A stretch of 64,000 bases of DNA from Vibrio chagasii (GCA_041879415.1 CP090852.1:1736001-1800000), one strand, 5' to 3'. Positions 8,046 through 17,534 are shown, counted from the first letter of the stretch. Notes: generated by a model from the letters alone, not told the origin. Translations and numbers: made by a program.

Positions 8046-8193
8046 CAAAAAAAATTGCGTTCTTTTTAAATTAGTGATTGAAACTGGCGTTTTTACTAGT
8101 TAAGTTACAGGGAACAAGAAGATATGTGCTGATGGAAAGTTACTTGAGATAACGTACATTCAGCTCAAGGATAGATATAGGAAGAAGTAAGCA

Positions 8194-9246
8194 ATGTTCC
8201 AGACTGATGATGTAAGAATTAACAAAGTAAAAGAGTTATTACCCCCTGTTGCTGTTTTAGAAAAGTTTCCAGCGACAGAAGTTGCTTCTTCTACAACCTT
8301 TGAAAGCCGTAAAGCAATTCACAACATTCTAGAAGACAACGATGACCGCCTGTTGGTTATTGTTGGTCCATGTTCTATTCATGAACCAGAAGCGGCTCTT
8401 GAATACGGTAAGCGTTTGAAAGTACTACGTGACGAACTAGGCGATAAGCTTGAAATCGTAATGCGTGTTTACTTTGAAAAACCACGTACTACCGTTGGCT
8501 GGAAAGGCCTGATCAATGACCCGTACATGGATGACACGTTCAAGCTAAACGATGGTCTGCGTCTTGGACGTAAGTTACTGCTTGATCTGACAGATATGGG
8601 TATGCCGACGGCAAGTGAATTCCTAGACATGATCACGCCTCAATACGTAGCAGACTTAATCAGCTGGGGTGCAATTGGCGCACGTACTACGGAATCTCAA
8701 GTTCACCGTGAGCTAGCTTCTGGTCTTTCATGCCCTGTTGGTTTCAAGAATGGTACTGATGGCAACATCAAGATCGCTACAGACGCAATCCGCTCTGCAA
8801 GTGCTTCTCACCACTTCTTGTCTGTAACTAAGTACGGCCATTCAGCTATCGTTGAAACGGCTGGCAACCCAGACTGTCATATCATCCTACGTGGTGGTAA
8901 AGAGCCAAACTACAGCGCAGAGCACGTTGGTAAGATCAAGCAAGAGCTTGAAGCCTCAGGCCTACCACAGAAAGTAATGATCGACTTTAGCCACGCAAAC
9001 AGCTCTAAGCAATTTAAGCGCCAACTGAACGTATCGGATGACGTGAGCGCACAGATCTCTGGTGGTGACAAAGCTATCTTTGGTGTGATGATCGAATCTC
9101 ATCTAGTTGAAGGGCGCCAGGATTTGGTTGACGGCAAAGCTCCAACATACGGCCAGTCAATTACTGATGCTTGTATTGGTTGGGAAGATACTGAAACAGT
9201 ACTTCGTCAACTGGCAGATGCAGTTGAAGCTCGCCGTAACAAGTAA
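8194..9246 (+). CDS. aroG: 3-deoxy-7-phosphoheptulonate synthase, Phe-sensitive type
   Basis: AroG condenses phosphoenolpyruvate with erythrose 4-phosphate to DAHP, the first step of the shikimate pathway. At 350 residues it has the same length as E. coli AroG and matches it closely: ELLPPVAVLEKFPATE near the start, VGPCSIHEP, RVYFEKPRTTVGWKG, GAIGARTTESQVHRELASG, LRGGKEPNYS and MIDFSHANSSKQ. The last blocks contain the PEP and metal-binding residues. Among the three E. coli isozymes the N-terminus fits AroG (phenylalanine-inhibited) best. The start has aggaagaag before it. It is monocistronic, with a terminator after it and two candidate TyrR boxes upstream. Confidence 0.95.
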   Translation: MFQTDDVRINKVKELLPPVAVLEKFPATEVASSTTFESRKAIHNILEDNDDRLLVIVGPCSIHEPEAALEYGKRLKVLRDELGDKLEIVMRVYFEKPRTTVGWKGLINDPYMDDTFKLNDGLRLGRKLLLDLTDMGMPTASEFLDMITPQYVADLISWGAIGARTTESQVHRELASGLSCPVGFKNGTDGNIKIATDAIRSASASHHFLSVTKYGHSAIVETAGNPDCHIILRGGKEPNYSAEHVGKIKQELEASGLPQKVMIDFSHANSSKQFKRQLNVSDDVSAQISGGDKAIFGVMIESHLVEGRQDLVDGKAPTYGQSITDACIGWEDTETVLRQLADAVEARRNK

Positions 9247-9288
9247 ATTAGTGACTTAATTAGTCTCTAGAACGACTTAGACAATTGA

Positions 9289-9324
9289 AGCCCTTACTCG
9301 CTTTCGTGAGTAAGGGCTTTTTAA
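9289..9324 (+). terminator. intrinsic terminator after aroG
   Basis: Stem agcccttactc / gagtaagggct with loop gctttcgt, followed by ttttt. Confidence 0.92.
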
Positions 9325-9426
9325 TACACGTTTCAATTTAAGGTTCGCTATTCCATAAAATCATTTACTTATCGTATAGTGAATGGTTAAATGGTGTGGT
9401 GTTCCATAAACTGAAGAGTCGTATCA

Positions 9427-9834
9427 ATGAAGGCAGTATTGGCGAGTGTTGTATTAATTGCAGTAAACACGTTTTCTATATCAAATGCACAAGCTGCAAC
9501 AGGCTTTAATGCAGAGCAGTTGTGTAAAGCTGGTCTCGCACTAGCAATCGACAAGCAACCTCGTGGTATTAAAGCGACATCAGGAAAAAGTAACCAGCGT
9601 ATCTTGCTTAGCTTGAAAGATGGGCAGAACGATTGGGATTACCGTTGTGACGTGAACCGCGGTAACAAAACGATCAAGTTAGAAGCTAGAGAACTCAAGC
9701 GTAACGATAAGTTCTTAGGCCAAGCGATTCGATATGATGTTGCTGATGCAAAGCGCTCAGTAAAAGTAACAATGAAAAAACGCAAAGGCTCTGGCGTGAA
9801 GAGCGAAACCTATACATCTCGCCAATTGAAATAA
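9427..9834 (+). CDS. small exported basic protein of unknown function
   Basis: I do not recognise a family. The 135-residue protein starts with a signal peptide (residues 1-23, ending SNAQA), so it is exported to the periplasm or beyond. The mature part is rich in lysine and arginine (ELKRNDK, KVTMKKRKG) and has two cysteines (QLCKAG and YRCDV) that could form one disulfide. It stands alone between the aroG terminator and a hairpin shared with manB. The coding look (regular codon use, signal peptide) makes it a real gene; function unknown. Confidence 0.75.
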   Translation: MKAVLASVVLIAVNTFSISNAQAATGFNAEQLCKAGLALAIDKQPRGIKATSGKSNQRILLSLKDGQNDWDYRCDVNRGNKTIKLEARELKRNDKFLGQAIRYDVADAKRSVKVTMKKRKGSGVKSETYTSRQLK

Positions 9835-9873
9835 TTGTGTTTGTTGGTGAGGGGAACCTCAAAAGCATAATGG

Positions 9874-9900
9874 TAAAGCCGCAGCAATTTACGGCTTTTA
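9874..9900. terminator. bidirectional terminator candidate
   Basis: Stem taaagccg / cggctttta with loop cagcaattta between two convergent genes. A smaller hairpin gagg-ggaa-cctc lies just before it at 9849-9860. Confidence 0.7.
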
Positions 9901-9925
9901 TGTATAAATACAGAATAGGGAATAC

Positions 9926-11350
9926 CTATTTTATGAGGCTAAGTAGCTCTGTCACCTTTTCGGTTAGCAAGGCTTTATCTCGCTTGGTTTCTACGTTAAG
10001 CCGGATTAGTGGCTCTGTATTTGACTTCCTTAAGTTAAAGCGCCAAGTGCCCATATCCATGCTGATACCGTCGGCATGATCTATGCCTACAGCACGCTTT
10101 TGGTAGCACGAAAGTACACGAGCCATAACATGTTCTGGGTCTGCTACCTTGCGATTTATCTCTCCAGAAGAGGGGAATCTTTCTATGCTAGAGCTGATAA
10201 GTTGATGAAGAGATTGTTGAGTCCTACTGATTAGTTCAATGACGAGTAGCCAAGGAATCATCCCTGAGTCGCAGTACCCAAAGTCACGGAAGTAGTGATG
10301 TGCACTCATCTCTCCACCGTACACAGCGTTGAGCTCTCGCATTTTCTCTTTGATCAAAGCGTGCCCAGCTTTTACGCCAACAGCGTTTCCCCCGAGCTTT
10401 TCTGCAATCTCTATTGTATTCCATGTCATGCGCATGTCGTGTAGTACAGTTGCATTGGAAACCTTCAGTAAGAAGGCTTCGGTTAGCAGACCGACGATGT
10501 AGTAACCCTCAATGTAATTACCTTTTTCATCAAAGAAGAAACAACGATCAAAATCACCATCCCAGGCGATACCAAGGTCTGCGGAGTGCTCTAAAACGGC
10601 GTCGCGGGTAGCAGCTTGGTTTTCTTTAAGTAAAGGATTAGGGATGCCATTTGGGAACATCCCATCCGGAGTGTGATGAACTTTGATGAAGGTGATTGGA
10701 GCATTCAGTTCATTGAATTTGGTCTCTAAGGCATCAATGACATGCCCAGCAACGCCGTTTCCCGCGTTAACAACAATCTTCATCGGTGATAGCTTTGACG
10801 GCTTTATGTAAGAGAGTAGGTGATCAACATAAGGAGCGAGAATACTGGTGGTTCTAATGAAATTATCGGCTTGTTCATGGCTGATCGGTTGTTCGCTGAT
10901 TCTCTCATGATCTAGAACTTCTATACGCTGTTTAATTACATCTAACCCATTGTTTTTACTGATTGGATTAGCGTCTAGACCGACCAACTTCATGCCGTTG
11001 TAATTGATTGGATTGTGGCTTGCCGTAATCTGGACTCCGCCAATGGCTTGTAGGTGGCGAGTCGCAAAGTAGACTTCTTCTGTACCTGTCATACCGAGAT
11101 CTACCACGTTGATCCCTGATTCAATCAATCCCTTGGTTATCGCTTTCTGTAGTGGTAGTGAGGTTTCGCGATTATCACGACCAATGACTACTTGCGCTCG
11201 CTCATCGAATGAAGTTTTAGACGTATTGGCAAGGACATATTCGCCAAATGCTCTACCAAGCAGGTAGGCAAGGTGCTCGTCGATTTGCTCACCGATGATG
11301 CCGCGGATATCGTTATTTTTAAAGCAGCTGAGGTCTAAATTCTGTTTCAT
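9926..11350 (-). CDS. manB: phosphomannomutase
   Basis: This alpha-D-phosphohexomutase converts mannose 6-phosphate to mannose 1-phosphate for GDP-mannose synthesis. The four family domains are recognisable: the catalytic serine loop TASHNPINYNG (about residues 120-130), the metal-binding loop DGDFDRCFFF, the sugar-specificity loop GGEMSAHHYF, which is the mannose/glucose type, and the phosphate-binding loop RKSNTEPLIRLN. At 474 residues it has normal length. It lies 15 bases after manC on the same strand, so the two form an operon for consecutive steps. No glycosyltransferases are nearby, so the GDP-mannose product must serve loci elsewhere. The cpsG name is equivalent. Confidence 0.93.
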   Translation of the reverse strand: MKQNLDLSCFKNNDIRGIIGEQIDEHLAYLLGRAFGEYVLANTSKTSFDERAQVVIGRDNRETSLPLQKAITKGLIESGINVVDLGMTGTEEVYFATRHLQAIGGVQITASHNPINYNGMKLVGLDANPISKNNGLDVIKQRIEVLDHERISEQPISHEQADNFIRTTSILAPYVDHLLSYIKPSKLSPMKIVVNAGNGVAGHVIDALETKFNELNAPITFIKVHHTPDGMFPNGIPNPLLKENQAATRDAVLEHSADLGIAWDGDFDRCFFFDEKGNYIEGYYIVGLLTEAFLLKVSNATVLHDMRMTWNTIEIAEKLGGNAVGVKAGHALIKEKMRELNAVYGGEMSAHHYFRDFGYCDSGMIPWLLVIELISRTQQSLHQLISSSIERFPSSGEINRKVADPEHVMARVLSCYQKRAVGIDHADGISMDMGTWRFNLRKSNTEPLIRLNVETKRDKALLTEKVTELLSLIK

Positions 11351-11365
11351 TGTATCGTCGCTGCT

Positions 11366-12850
11366 TTAGTTCGATTTGTTGATTTGAGGTGAGCTAGACT
11401 GTCCGCTTCGCCCGTAACTATCTTGATATCGAATAATGTCGCCTTCACTCAAATGGCTACCGGTTTGTACTTCGATCATTTCGAGTGGATTGTCCCCTGG
11501 ATTTTCTAGGCTGTGTATGTGTCCTAGCGGAATATAAGTGGATTGGTCTTCTTCAACGAGATAGGTTTTCTCATCATTGGTCACCTTCGCAACACCTGCA
11601 ACAACAACCCAGTGTTCTGCTCGATGGTGATGCATCTGCAGGGATAGCTTGTGACCGGGTTTTACGGTGATACGTTTAACCTTGTCGCGTTTGCCTAAGT
11701 CGATTACATCGTATTTACCCCAAGGTCTAAACACTTCTCGATGATGCACATGTTCTGTGCGATCTGCTTGATTCAGTTGGCTGACAATCGATTTCACGTC
11801 TTGAACTTTGTCTTTGTTCGCGACGAGTATGGCGTCTTTTGTTTCGACAATAATGAGATTCTCGACACCTACAGTCGCAACCAGTTTGTTTTCAGCGTGG
11901 ATATAGTTGTGCTGAGAATCGACAATTAACACATCGCCTTCAATCACATTGTTGTGTTCATCTTTATCACTGACATCCCAGATTGCAGACCATGAACCAA
12001 TATCATTCCAACCAACATCCATAGGGATCACCGCAGCATCCGACGTTTTTTCCATCACGGCATAGTCGATAGAGTCGCTCGGGCTGCTTTTGAATTCTTC
12101 AGCGTCAATACGGATAAAGTCGAGGTCGGTATTTTGTTTTTCGAGCGAGCGTCTACAGGCCTCAAGGATCTGTGGGTGATGTTTTGCTAGCTCTTCTAAG
12201 TAGCGTGATGCTTTAAACATAAACATGCCGCTGTTCCAGAGGTATTGCCCCGAATTAACGTATTGTTCTGCGGTGGCTAGGTCGGGTTTTTCAACGAAAC
12301 ACTCAATGGCAAAAGCATGATGGGAGAGTGGTTCTCCTTGTTTTATATAACCATAGCCAGTTTCTGGGGCGCTTGGAGTAATCCCAAAAGTAACCAGCCT
12401 ACCTTGTTTTGCATATTCAACGCCTCTTGCCACCGTTTGCTGAAATTCAGCTGTTTTAGCGATGTGATGATCAGCGGCCAGTACCAATAATATTGGATCT
12501 GACTCATTTTGTTGGTTACCGCTTGTGTGATTTAAAGACTGTAATGCAGCGAGTGCGATGGCGGGAGCTGTATTTCTTCCGACAGGTTCCAGCAAAATAC
12601 CACTGTGTGCAATGTTAGCCGATCGAGCTTGTTCTGCAGCAATGAAGCGGTGCTCTTCATTACAGATAATGAACGGAGCAGCGCATTCTGCGTTACTTAA
12701 GTTCGCTTCAAGACCTTGCAGGCGTAAAAGGGTTTGCTGAAGCATCGATTGTTCGCCAGCAATATTGAGGAACTGCTTTGGATAAAGCTCGCGAGACAGG
12801 GGCCAGAGGCGGCTACCAGAGCCGCCAGCTAGAATGACAGGTAAAATCAT
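11366..12850 (-). CDS. manC: mannose-1-phosphate guanylyltransferase / mannose-6-phosphate isomerase
   Basis: ManC makes GDP-mannose from mannose 1-phosphate and GTP and usually also isomerises fructose 6-phosphate to mannose 6-phosphate. The N-terminal nucleotidyltransferase domain opens with VILAGGSGSRLWPLSRELYP, and FVEKPDLATAEQYV and YLWNSGMFMFKA follow. The C-terminal cupin isomerase domain (about residues 365-475) contains RPWGKYDVIDLG, KLSLQMHHHRAEHWVVVAG and YIPLGHIHSLENPG with metal-ligand histidines. At 494 residues it is a full-length two-domain enzyme. It is the first gene of a two-gene operon with manB. Equivalent to cpsB in enteric capsule loci. Confidence 0.94.
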   Translation of the reverse strand: MILPVILAGGSGSRLWPLSRELYPKQFLNIAGEQSMLQQTLLRLQGLEANLSNAECAAPFIICNEEHRFIAAEQARSANIAHSGILLEPVGRNTAPAIALAALQSLNHTSGNQQNESDPILLVLAADHHIAKTAEFQQTVARGVEYAKQGRLVTFGITPSAPETGYGYIKQGEPLSHHAFAIECFVEKPDLATAEQYVNSGQYLWNSGMFMFKASRYLEELAKHHPQILEACRRSLEKQNTDLDFIRIDAEEFKSSPSDSIDYAVMEKTSDAAVIPMDVGWNDIGSWSAIWDVSDKDEHNNVIEGDVLIVDSQHNYIHAENKLVATVGVENLIIVETKDAILVANKDKVQDVKSIVSQLNQADRTEHVHHREVFRPWGKYDVIDLGKRDKVKRITVKPGHKLSLQMHHHRAEHWVVVAGVAKVTNDEKTYLVEEDQSTYIPLGHIHSLENPGDNPLEMIEVQTGSHLSEGDIIRYQDSYGRSGQSSSPQINKSN

Positions 12851-12956
12851 AGCGTGGTACAGGGTGCATTAAAATTCTGGCGCCATGTTACCACGCTTCA
12901 CACTTTTTAATTATCGATAAGCGACTTACTTGTCGATAAACAGTAGAGCCGTTGTG

Positions 12957-14072
12957 CTATCGAGGTCCTTCTGCACTAGGAAGTGTCATATCCTGAACTT
13001 CACTCAAACCTTGCGGATCGATTTTTAGTGTTTGAGTTGGGAAAGCGATATCTGCGTTGTGCTTGTGAATGATTGCTAGCACCTGCAGTAGCACGTCTTG
13101 TTTTACCTCATGGTATCGCACCCAGTTGACGGTTTTAGTGAAGGTGTAGATAAAGAAGTTCAGTGTTGATGGGCCAAACTTATCGAAATTCACGATGAGC
13201 GTCTGCTTAGCATCGATGTCTGGGTGCGTTTCAAGCATGGCTTTCACGTCATTCACGATAACAGCTAACTTGCTCGCGTCTTCGTAACGAAGCCCAAAGG
13301 TTTCATTAATTCGGCGGTTTAACATTCGTGATGGGTTCTCCACCACAATATTACTGAATACCGAGTTTGGCACGTACAGCGGGCGTTTATCGAACGTACG
13401 AATGATGGTCATGCGCCAGCCAATACGTTCGACGGTACCTTCGATTTGACGGTCAGGAGAGCGAATCCAATCACCGACTTTAAAAGGTCGGTCGAAGTAG
13501 ATCATCATGCCACCAAAGAAGTTCGAGAGTAGATCTTTTGCTGCCAAACCGACAATCAAACCACCCACACCACCAAAGGTCAGCAAGCCTGATAGGCTGA
13601 GACCGAATGCTTGCATGATCGTCAGGCCACCCATGACCATAAAGAATAGGCGCGCTACTTTTGCAATCGCCTGTACTGTCGTTTCATCTCTGTTTTTCTG
13701 TTCTAAGACGTACGTTTCAGTATTGGTGATCATTCGCAAGGTGAACCAAACGAAAGTACATATGATTAAAATGTGTTTTAGTGTTTTTAACCAGTTGATT
13801 TCGTTGCCAAACTGGTCTTGAAGGATCAAGCCAATAGAGACAGTTGCCGGCCAACACCAAAGTAACGTACTGACTGGAGTTTTCAGTGCTGCTAGTAGCA
13901 GGTCATCCCAGTGAAAAGGGGTTTTCTGTACCAGAATTTCTAAGCGATTGTGGATAATTCGCCAAGCTACCCAAGCGAGAAAACTTGCAATAGTGATGAA
14001 TAGGACACTGTTGGCCCAATCACTATGGCTCTGGTTAATGTAGGTTTGTACTTGGGTTAAGAATTCATTCAT
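12957..14072 (-). CDS. MscS-family mechanosensitive ion channel
   Basis: MscS-type channels open under membrane tension and release solutes during osmotic downshock. The 371-residue protein has about four to five N-terminal helices. The pore helix stretch GGVGGLIVGLAAKDLLSNFF and the following beta-domain motif FDRPFKVGDWI are diagnostic, and VPNSVFSNIVVENPSRM is another conserved block. The C-terminal domain (from about residue 270) is the usual mixed alpha-beta cage. Length is closer to YbdG-type channels than to the 286-residue MscS. It is divergent from ktrA, so a potassium uptake system and a solute-release channel share one intergenic region of about 190 bases. Confidence 0.88.
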   Translation of the reverse strand: MNEFLTQVQTYINQSHSDWANSVLFITIASFLAWVAWRIIHNRLEILVQKTPFHWDDLLLAALKTPVSTLLWCWPATVSIGLILQDQFGNEINWLKTLKHILIICTFVWFTLRMITNTETYVLEQKNRDETTVQAIAKVARLFFMVMGGLTIMQAFGLSLSGLLTFGGVGGLIVGLAAKDLLSNFFGGMMIYFDRPFKVGDWIRSPDRQIEGTVERIGWRMTIIRTFDKRPLYVPNSVFSNIVVENPSRMLNRRINETFGLRYEDASKLAVIVNDVKAMLETHPDIDAKQTLIVNFDKFGPSTLNFFIYTFTKTVNWVRYHEVKQDVLLQVLAIIHKHNADIAFPTQTLKIDPQGLSEVQDMTLPSAEGPR

Positions 14073-14258
14073 TGTGTGTGCTGCCGCAGAAATTATGAAT
14101 TGGAAATTAGCAGAAACTCGAGTTGTTCTCTACCTTTATAAATCAAGCGATTATGACAATAGTATAACCTTATTATTGCAGAACTAACTTTTTTTGAGAT
14201 AGAAACTAATGTAGGTTTGACTATCCCGTGTTATTAAAATTTCTAAACAGGATTTCAA

Positions 14259-14915
14259 ATGAGCGACAAACAATATGCAGTTATCGGTTTAGGGCGTTTT
14301 GGTTTATCTGTGTGTAAAGAGCTGCAAAGTTCTGGGGCGCAGGTATTAGCCGTCGATATTGATGAAGAGCGAGTGAAAGAAGCCGCGGCCATTGTTTCAC
14401 AAGCGATTGTTGCTAACTGTACGAGTGAAGAGACGGTTAAAGAGCTCAGGCTCGACGAGTACGATATGGTAATGGTTTCGATTGGTTCGGATGTGAACTC
14501 GAGCATTTTGACTACTCTCGTCGTAAAAGAGTCGGGGGCTAAAACGGTTTGGGTTAAGGCGAACGACAAGTTCCACGGCAAGATCCTTTCTAAAATTGGC
14601 GCTGACCATATCATTATGCCGGAGCGAGACATGGGAATTCGGGTCGCGCGTAAGATGCTGGACAGGCGCGTTCTTGAATTTATTGACCTTGGCAGTGATT
14701 TAGCGATGACTGAAATTGTTATTGGCTCAAAACTCTTGGGTAAGCAACTTCGTGATTTGAAGCTTTGCAAAGAGGTAGGTGTCGAAGTTCTTGGATTCAA
14801 GCGCGGTCCTAATCTTACTAAAGCACCGGAGCTGGATATTAGTTTAGAAATCGGAGATGTGGTGATCATCGCTGGGCCTAAAGAGACCCTATCTAGAAAG
14901 CTACGTAATTGGTAA
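14259..14915 (+). CDS. ktrA: Ktr potassium uptake system regulatory subunit
   Basis: KtrA is the cytoplasmic RCK subunit that binds nucleotides and gates the KtrB channel-like transporter. The N-terminal Rossmann fold shows VIGLGRFGLSVCKEL (GxGxxG) and an acidic residue at the end of the second strand (VLAVDIDEER). The C-terminal RCK_C domain (about residues 135-215) includes LGKQLRDLKLCKEVGVEVLG and GDVVIIAGPKETLSR. At 218 residues it matches the V. alginolyticus protein, in which KtrAB was first described. It is followed 25 bases later by ktrB, an operon. Confidence 0.93.
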   Translation: MSDKQYAVIGLGRFGLSVCKELQSSGAQVLAVDIDEERVKEAAAIVSQAIVANCTSEETVKELRLDEYDMVMVSIGSDVNSSILTTLVVKESGAKTVWVKANDKFHGKILSKIGADHIIMPERDMGIRVARKMLDRRVLEFIDLGSDLAMTEIVIGSKLLGKQLRDLKLCKEVGVEVLGFKRGPNLTKAPELDISLEIGDVVIIAGPKETLSRKLRNW

Positions 14916-14940
14916 TGGGAACTTGTAATAGGGTAACAGT

Positions 14941-16308
14941 ATGAATTCGTTTCAGCGAAAAGGTACTTTCTACACACTCACAAGAGATGAAAAGCCGCGT
15001 AAAGGCTCTGAACCTAAGATAATCCTGACCAGTTTTTTGGCGGTTCTTATTCCCTCGGCCATCTTACTCACGATGCCGGTTTTTTCTGTCACAGGGCTCA
15101 GTTTCACAGATGCACTGTTTACTGCGACTTCTGCAATCAGCGTAACAGGGCTAGGAGTCGTTGATACGGGCGAACACTTTACTTTGGCCGGAAAAATCTT
15201 GCTGATGTTTTTGATGCAAGTGGGCGGGTTAGGGCAGATGACCTTATCTGCGGTTCTTCTGTACATGTTTGGTGTTCGGTTAAGCTTGAAGCAGCAGGCA
15301 TTGGCAAAAGAAGCATTGGGGCAAGATCGCAAGATTAACCTGCGTAAGCTAGTAAAGAAGATCATCATCTTTGCGCTAGTGGCTGAGTTTATTGGCTTTG
15401 TATTGCTCTGTTTCCGATGGGTTCCTGAAATGGGCTGGGCAACAGGCAGCTTCTACGCACTCTTTCATGCGATATCAGCATTCAATAACGCGGGATTCGC
15501 TCTGTTCTCAGATAGTATGATGAGCTTTGTTGACGACCCATTGGTGATCTTTACCTTAGCGGCTTTGTTCATTTTTGGTGGTTTAGGCTTTACGGTGGTC
15601 GGTGACTTATCGAGTAACTGGCGCAAAGGCTTTCATCATCTGCATTTACATACCAAGATCATGCTAACTGCAACCCCGACTCTATTGTTGGTGGGTACAG
15701 TATTATTTTGGCTACTGGAAAGAAACAACTCTGCGACTATGGAAGGGCTATCAACTCAGGGCCAATGGTTAGCGGCGTTTTTCCAATCAGCAAGTGCTCG
15801 TACCGCTGGTTTTAATAGCGTGGATTTATCTCAGTACACGCAGCCTGCTTTGTTGGTGATGATTGTATTGATGCTGATCGGTGCAGGCTCTACCTCAACA
15901 GGTGGTGGTATTAAGGTATCAACCTTTGCTGTTGCTTTTGTCGCGACTTGGACATTCCTACGTCAGAAAAAGCACGTCGTGATGTTTAAACGTACGGTTA
16001 CATGGCAGGCGGTAACAAAGTCATTAGCCATTATTGTGGTCAGTGGGGCGTTATTAACGACAGCGATGTTTTTGTTAATGCTAACCGAAAAAGCCGCGTT
16101 TGATCGAGTCATGTTTGAGGTGATTTCTGCCTTTGCAACGGTAGGATTGACGGCTGGGTTAACCGCAAATCTAACTGAACCTGGCAAATACATCATGATT
16201 GTTGTGATGGTTATTGGTCGTATCGGTCCTTTGACGTTGGCGTATATGTTAGCTCGACCAGAGCCTTCACTGCTCAAATATCCAGAAGACACGGTTCTAA
16301 CAGGCTAG
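14941..16308 (+). CDS. ktrB: Ktr potassium uptake system membrane subunit
   Basis: KtrB is the membrane translocation subunit of the Na+-dependent Ktr potassium uptake system. It belongs to the Trk/Ktr/HKT superfamily, made of four M1-P-M2 repeats. The four pore loops with their selectivity-filter glycines can be seen: SAISVTGLGVVD, AISAFNNAGFALF, SASARTAGFNSVD and SAFATVGLTAGLT. The M2c loop that gates the pore fits the segment GAGSTSTGGGIKVSTF. Length (455 residues) equals the V. alginolyticus protein. A terminator follows. Confidence 0.95.
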   Translation: MNSFQRKGTFYTLTRDEKPRKGSEPKIILTSFLAVLIPSAILLTMPVFSVTGLSFTDALFTATSAISVTGLGVVDTGEHFTLAGKILLMFLMQVGGLGQMTLSAVLLYMFGVRLSLKQQALAKEALGQDRKINLRKLVKKIIIFALVAEFIGFVLLCFRWVPEMGWATGSFYALFHAISAFNNAGFALFSDSMMSFVDDPLVIFTLAALFIFGGLGFTVVGDLSSNWRKGFHHLHLHTKIMLTATPTLLLVGTVLFWLLERNNSATMEGLSTQGQWLAAFFQSASARTAGFNSVDLSQYTQPALLVMIVLMLIGAGSTSTGGGIKVSTFAVAFVATWTFLRQKKHVVMFKRTVTWQAVTKSLAIIVVSGALLTTAMFLLMLTEKAAFDRVMFEVISAFATVGLTAGLTANLTEPGKYIMIVVMVIGRIGPLTLAYMLARPEPSLLKYPEDTVLTG

Positions 16309-16336
16309 CGCGTCTGTAAATGAATTAGAAAAAATC

Positions 16337-16363
16337 AAGCCAGCGTTATGCTGGCTTTGTTGT
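16337..16363. terminator. intrinsic terminator between ktrB and msrAB
   Basis: Stem aagccagc / gctggctt with loop gttat, then tgttgtt. It separates two convergent genes and is preceded by aaaaat on the left, so it may serve both. Confidence 0.85.
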
Positions 16364-16391
16364 TATAGGTGTAGCGTTAATTGCTGAATGT

Positions 16392-17534
16392 TTAGCCCTC
16401 AAACATCTCAACGTATTCTTCATACCCTTCTTCAGCCAGTTTATCTGCTGGGATAAAGCGCATCGCCGCTGAATTCATGCAGTAACGTAAACCTGTTGGT
16501 TTAGGACCATCTTTGAAGACATGGCCTAAGTGAGAATCACCAAATCGGCTACGAACTTCTGTGCGTGGGTACAACAGTTTGTAGTCTGTGGTTGTCACTA
16601 CGTAAGCTTCGTTGATTGGTTGGGTAAAGCTCGGCCAGCCCGTACCAGATTTGTATTTGTCTTTTGACGAGAACAAAGGTTCACCGGTAACGATATCAAC
16701 ATAAATACCTTCTTCTTTGTTATCCCAATATTTGTTGTCAAATGGGCGCTCAGTCGCGTCTTCTTGCGTTACATCGTATTGAAGTGCTGTAAGCTTCGCT
16801 TTGATCTCTGCATCAGACGGTTTTACGTATGTTTTAGCATTGGCTGTTGCATTCTTACTGTCGATAATCTGGCGAAGTGTTTTAGGGTTATCCTTTCTAT
16901 CATCACCGAAGATTTTATCTAAATACTGATCACGACCTGAAGCGTAGCGGTAGTAGTTATAACGAACCTTACTCTTTTTGTAATAATCTTGATGGTAATC
17001 TTCTGCTGGCCAGAACTTCTCAAATTTGATCAGTTCTGTTTCTAGTGGTGCACCAAAGATTTGAGCTTTGTCGATCTCCATCATAAAGCTTTGAGCAACG
17101 TCTTTTTGCTCTTGGTTATGATAGAAAATGGCAGGTCGATATTGCGGACCACGGTCTACGAATGACCCTTTGTCATCGGTTGGATCGATATGTCGGAAGA
17201 ATTGGTCAAGAACCTGTTCATAGCTAACAACATCAGGGTTATAGGTCACGTTGATCACTTCGATGTGACCGGACTTACCTGAAGAAACTTGTTTGTAGGT
17301 TGGGTTTTCTAGCTCGCCACCAGAATAGCCAGAGACAACGTCTGTTACGCCTTTTAGTTTCTCTAGATCAGACTCTGTACACCAAAAACAACCGCCCGCG
17401 AGTGTCGCGATTTCACTTTTCCCTGAATTAGCCGTTTTATCCATTGTATTGGCAGTGCCAGTTTGGCTGACAAACAACGAAATCAGTGGTAGTGCAACCA
17501 CGAGTGATACCAATATTTTAGATAATTTATTCAT
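16392..17534 (-). CDS. msrAB: exported MsrA-MsrB fusion methionine sulfoxide reductase
   Basis: The protein repairs oxidised methionines: MsrA acts on S-, MsrB on R-sulfoxides. A signal peptide-like N-terminus (hydrophobic residues 8-23) points to an envelope location. The MsrA domain (about 42-210) has GGCFWCTES with catalytic Cys49. The MsrB domain (about 245-375) has SGTGWPSF, RSRFGDSHLGHVF and RYCMNSAAMRF with catalytic Cys352. Only three cysteines exist in the whole protein. Both zinc CxxC pairs are absent (DIVT and RFGD in their place), and the usual resolving Cys of SGCGWP is Thr. Unlike Neisseria PilB there is no N-terminal thioredoxin domain. Confidence 0.92.
   Translation of the reverse strand: MNKLSKILVSLVVALPLISLFVSQTGTANTMDKTANSGKSEIATLAGGCFWCTESDLEKLKGVTDVVSGYSGGELENPTYKQVSSGKSGHIEVINVTYNPDVVSYEQVLDQFFRHIDPTDDKGSFVDRGPQYRPAIFYHNQEQKDVAQSFMMEIDKAQIFGAPLETELIKFEKFWPAEDYHQDYYKKSKVRYNYYRYASGRDQYLDKIFGDDRKDNPKTLRQIIDSKNATANAKTYVKPSDAEIKAKLTALQYDVTQEDATERPFDNKYWDNKEEGIYVDIVTGEPLFSSKDKYKSGTGWPSFTQPINEAYVVTTTDYKLLYPRTEVRSRFGDSHLGHVFKDGPKPTGLRYCMNSAAMRFIPADKLAEEGYEEYVEMFEG

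Noticed and set aside
9926..12850. manB-manC as part of a capsule or O-antigen locus
   Set aside because: No glycosyltransferase, flippase or polymerase gene is adjacent; it is an isolated GDP-mannose supply operon.
14255..14977. 240-codon open frame opposite ktrA
   Set aside because: It is the antisense shadow of ktrA; composition (many Ser, Arg, Thr) is typical of a reverse frame, and ktrA is certain.
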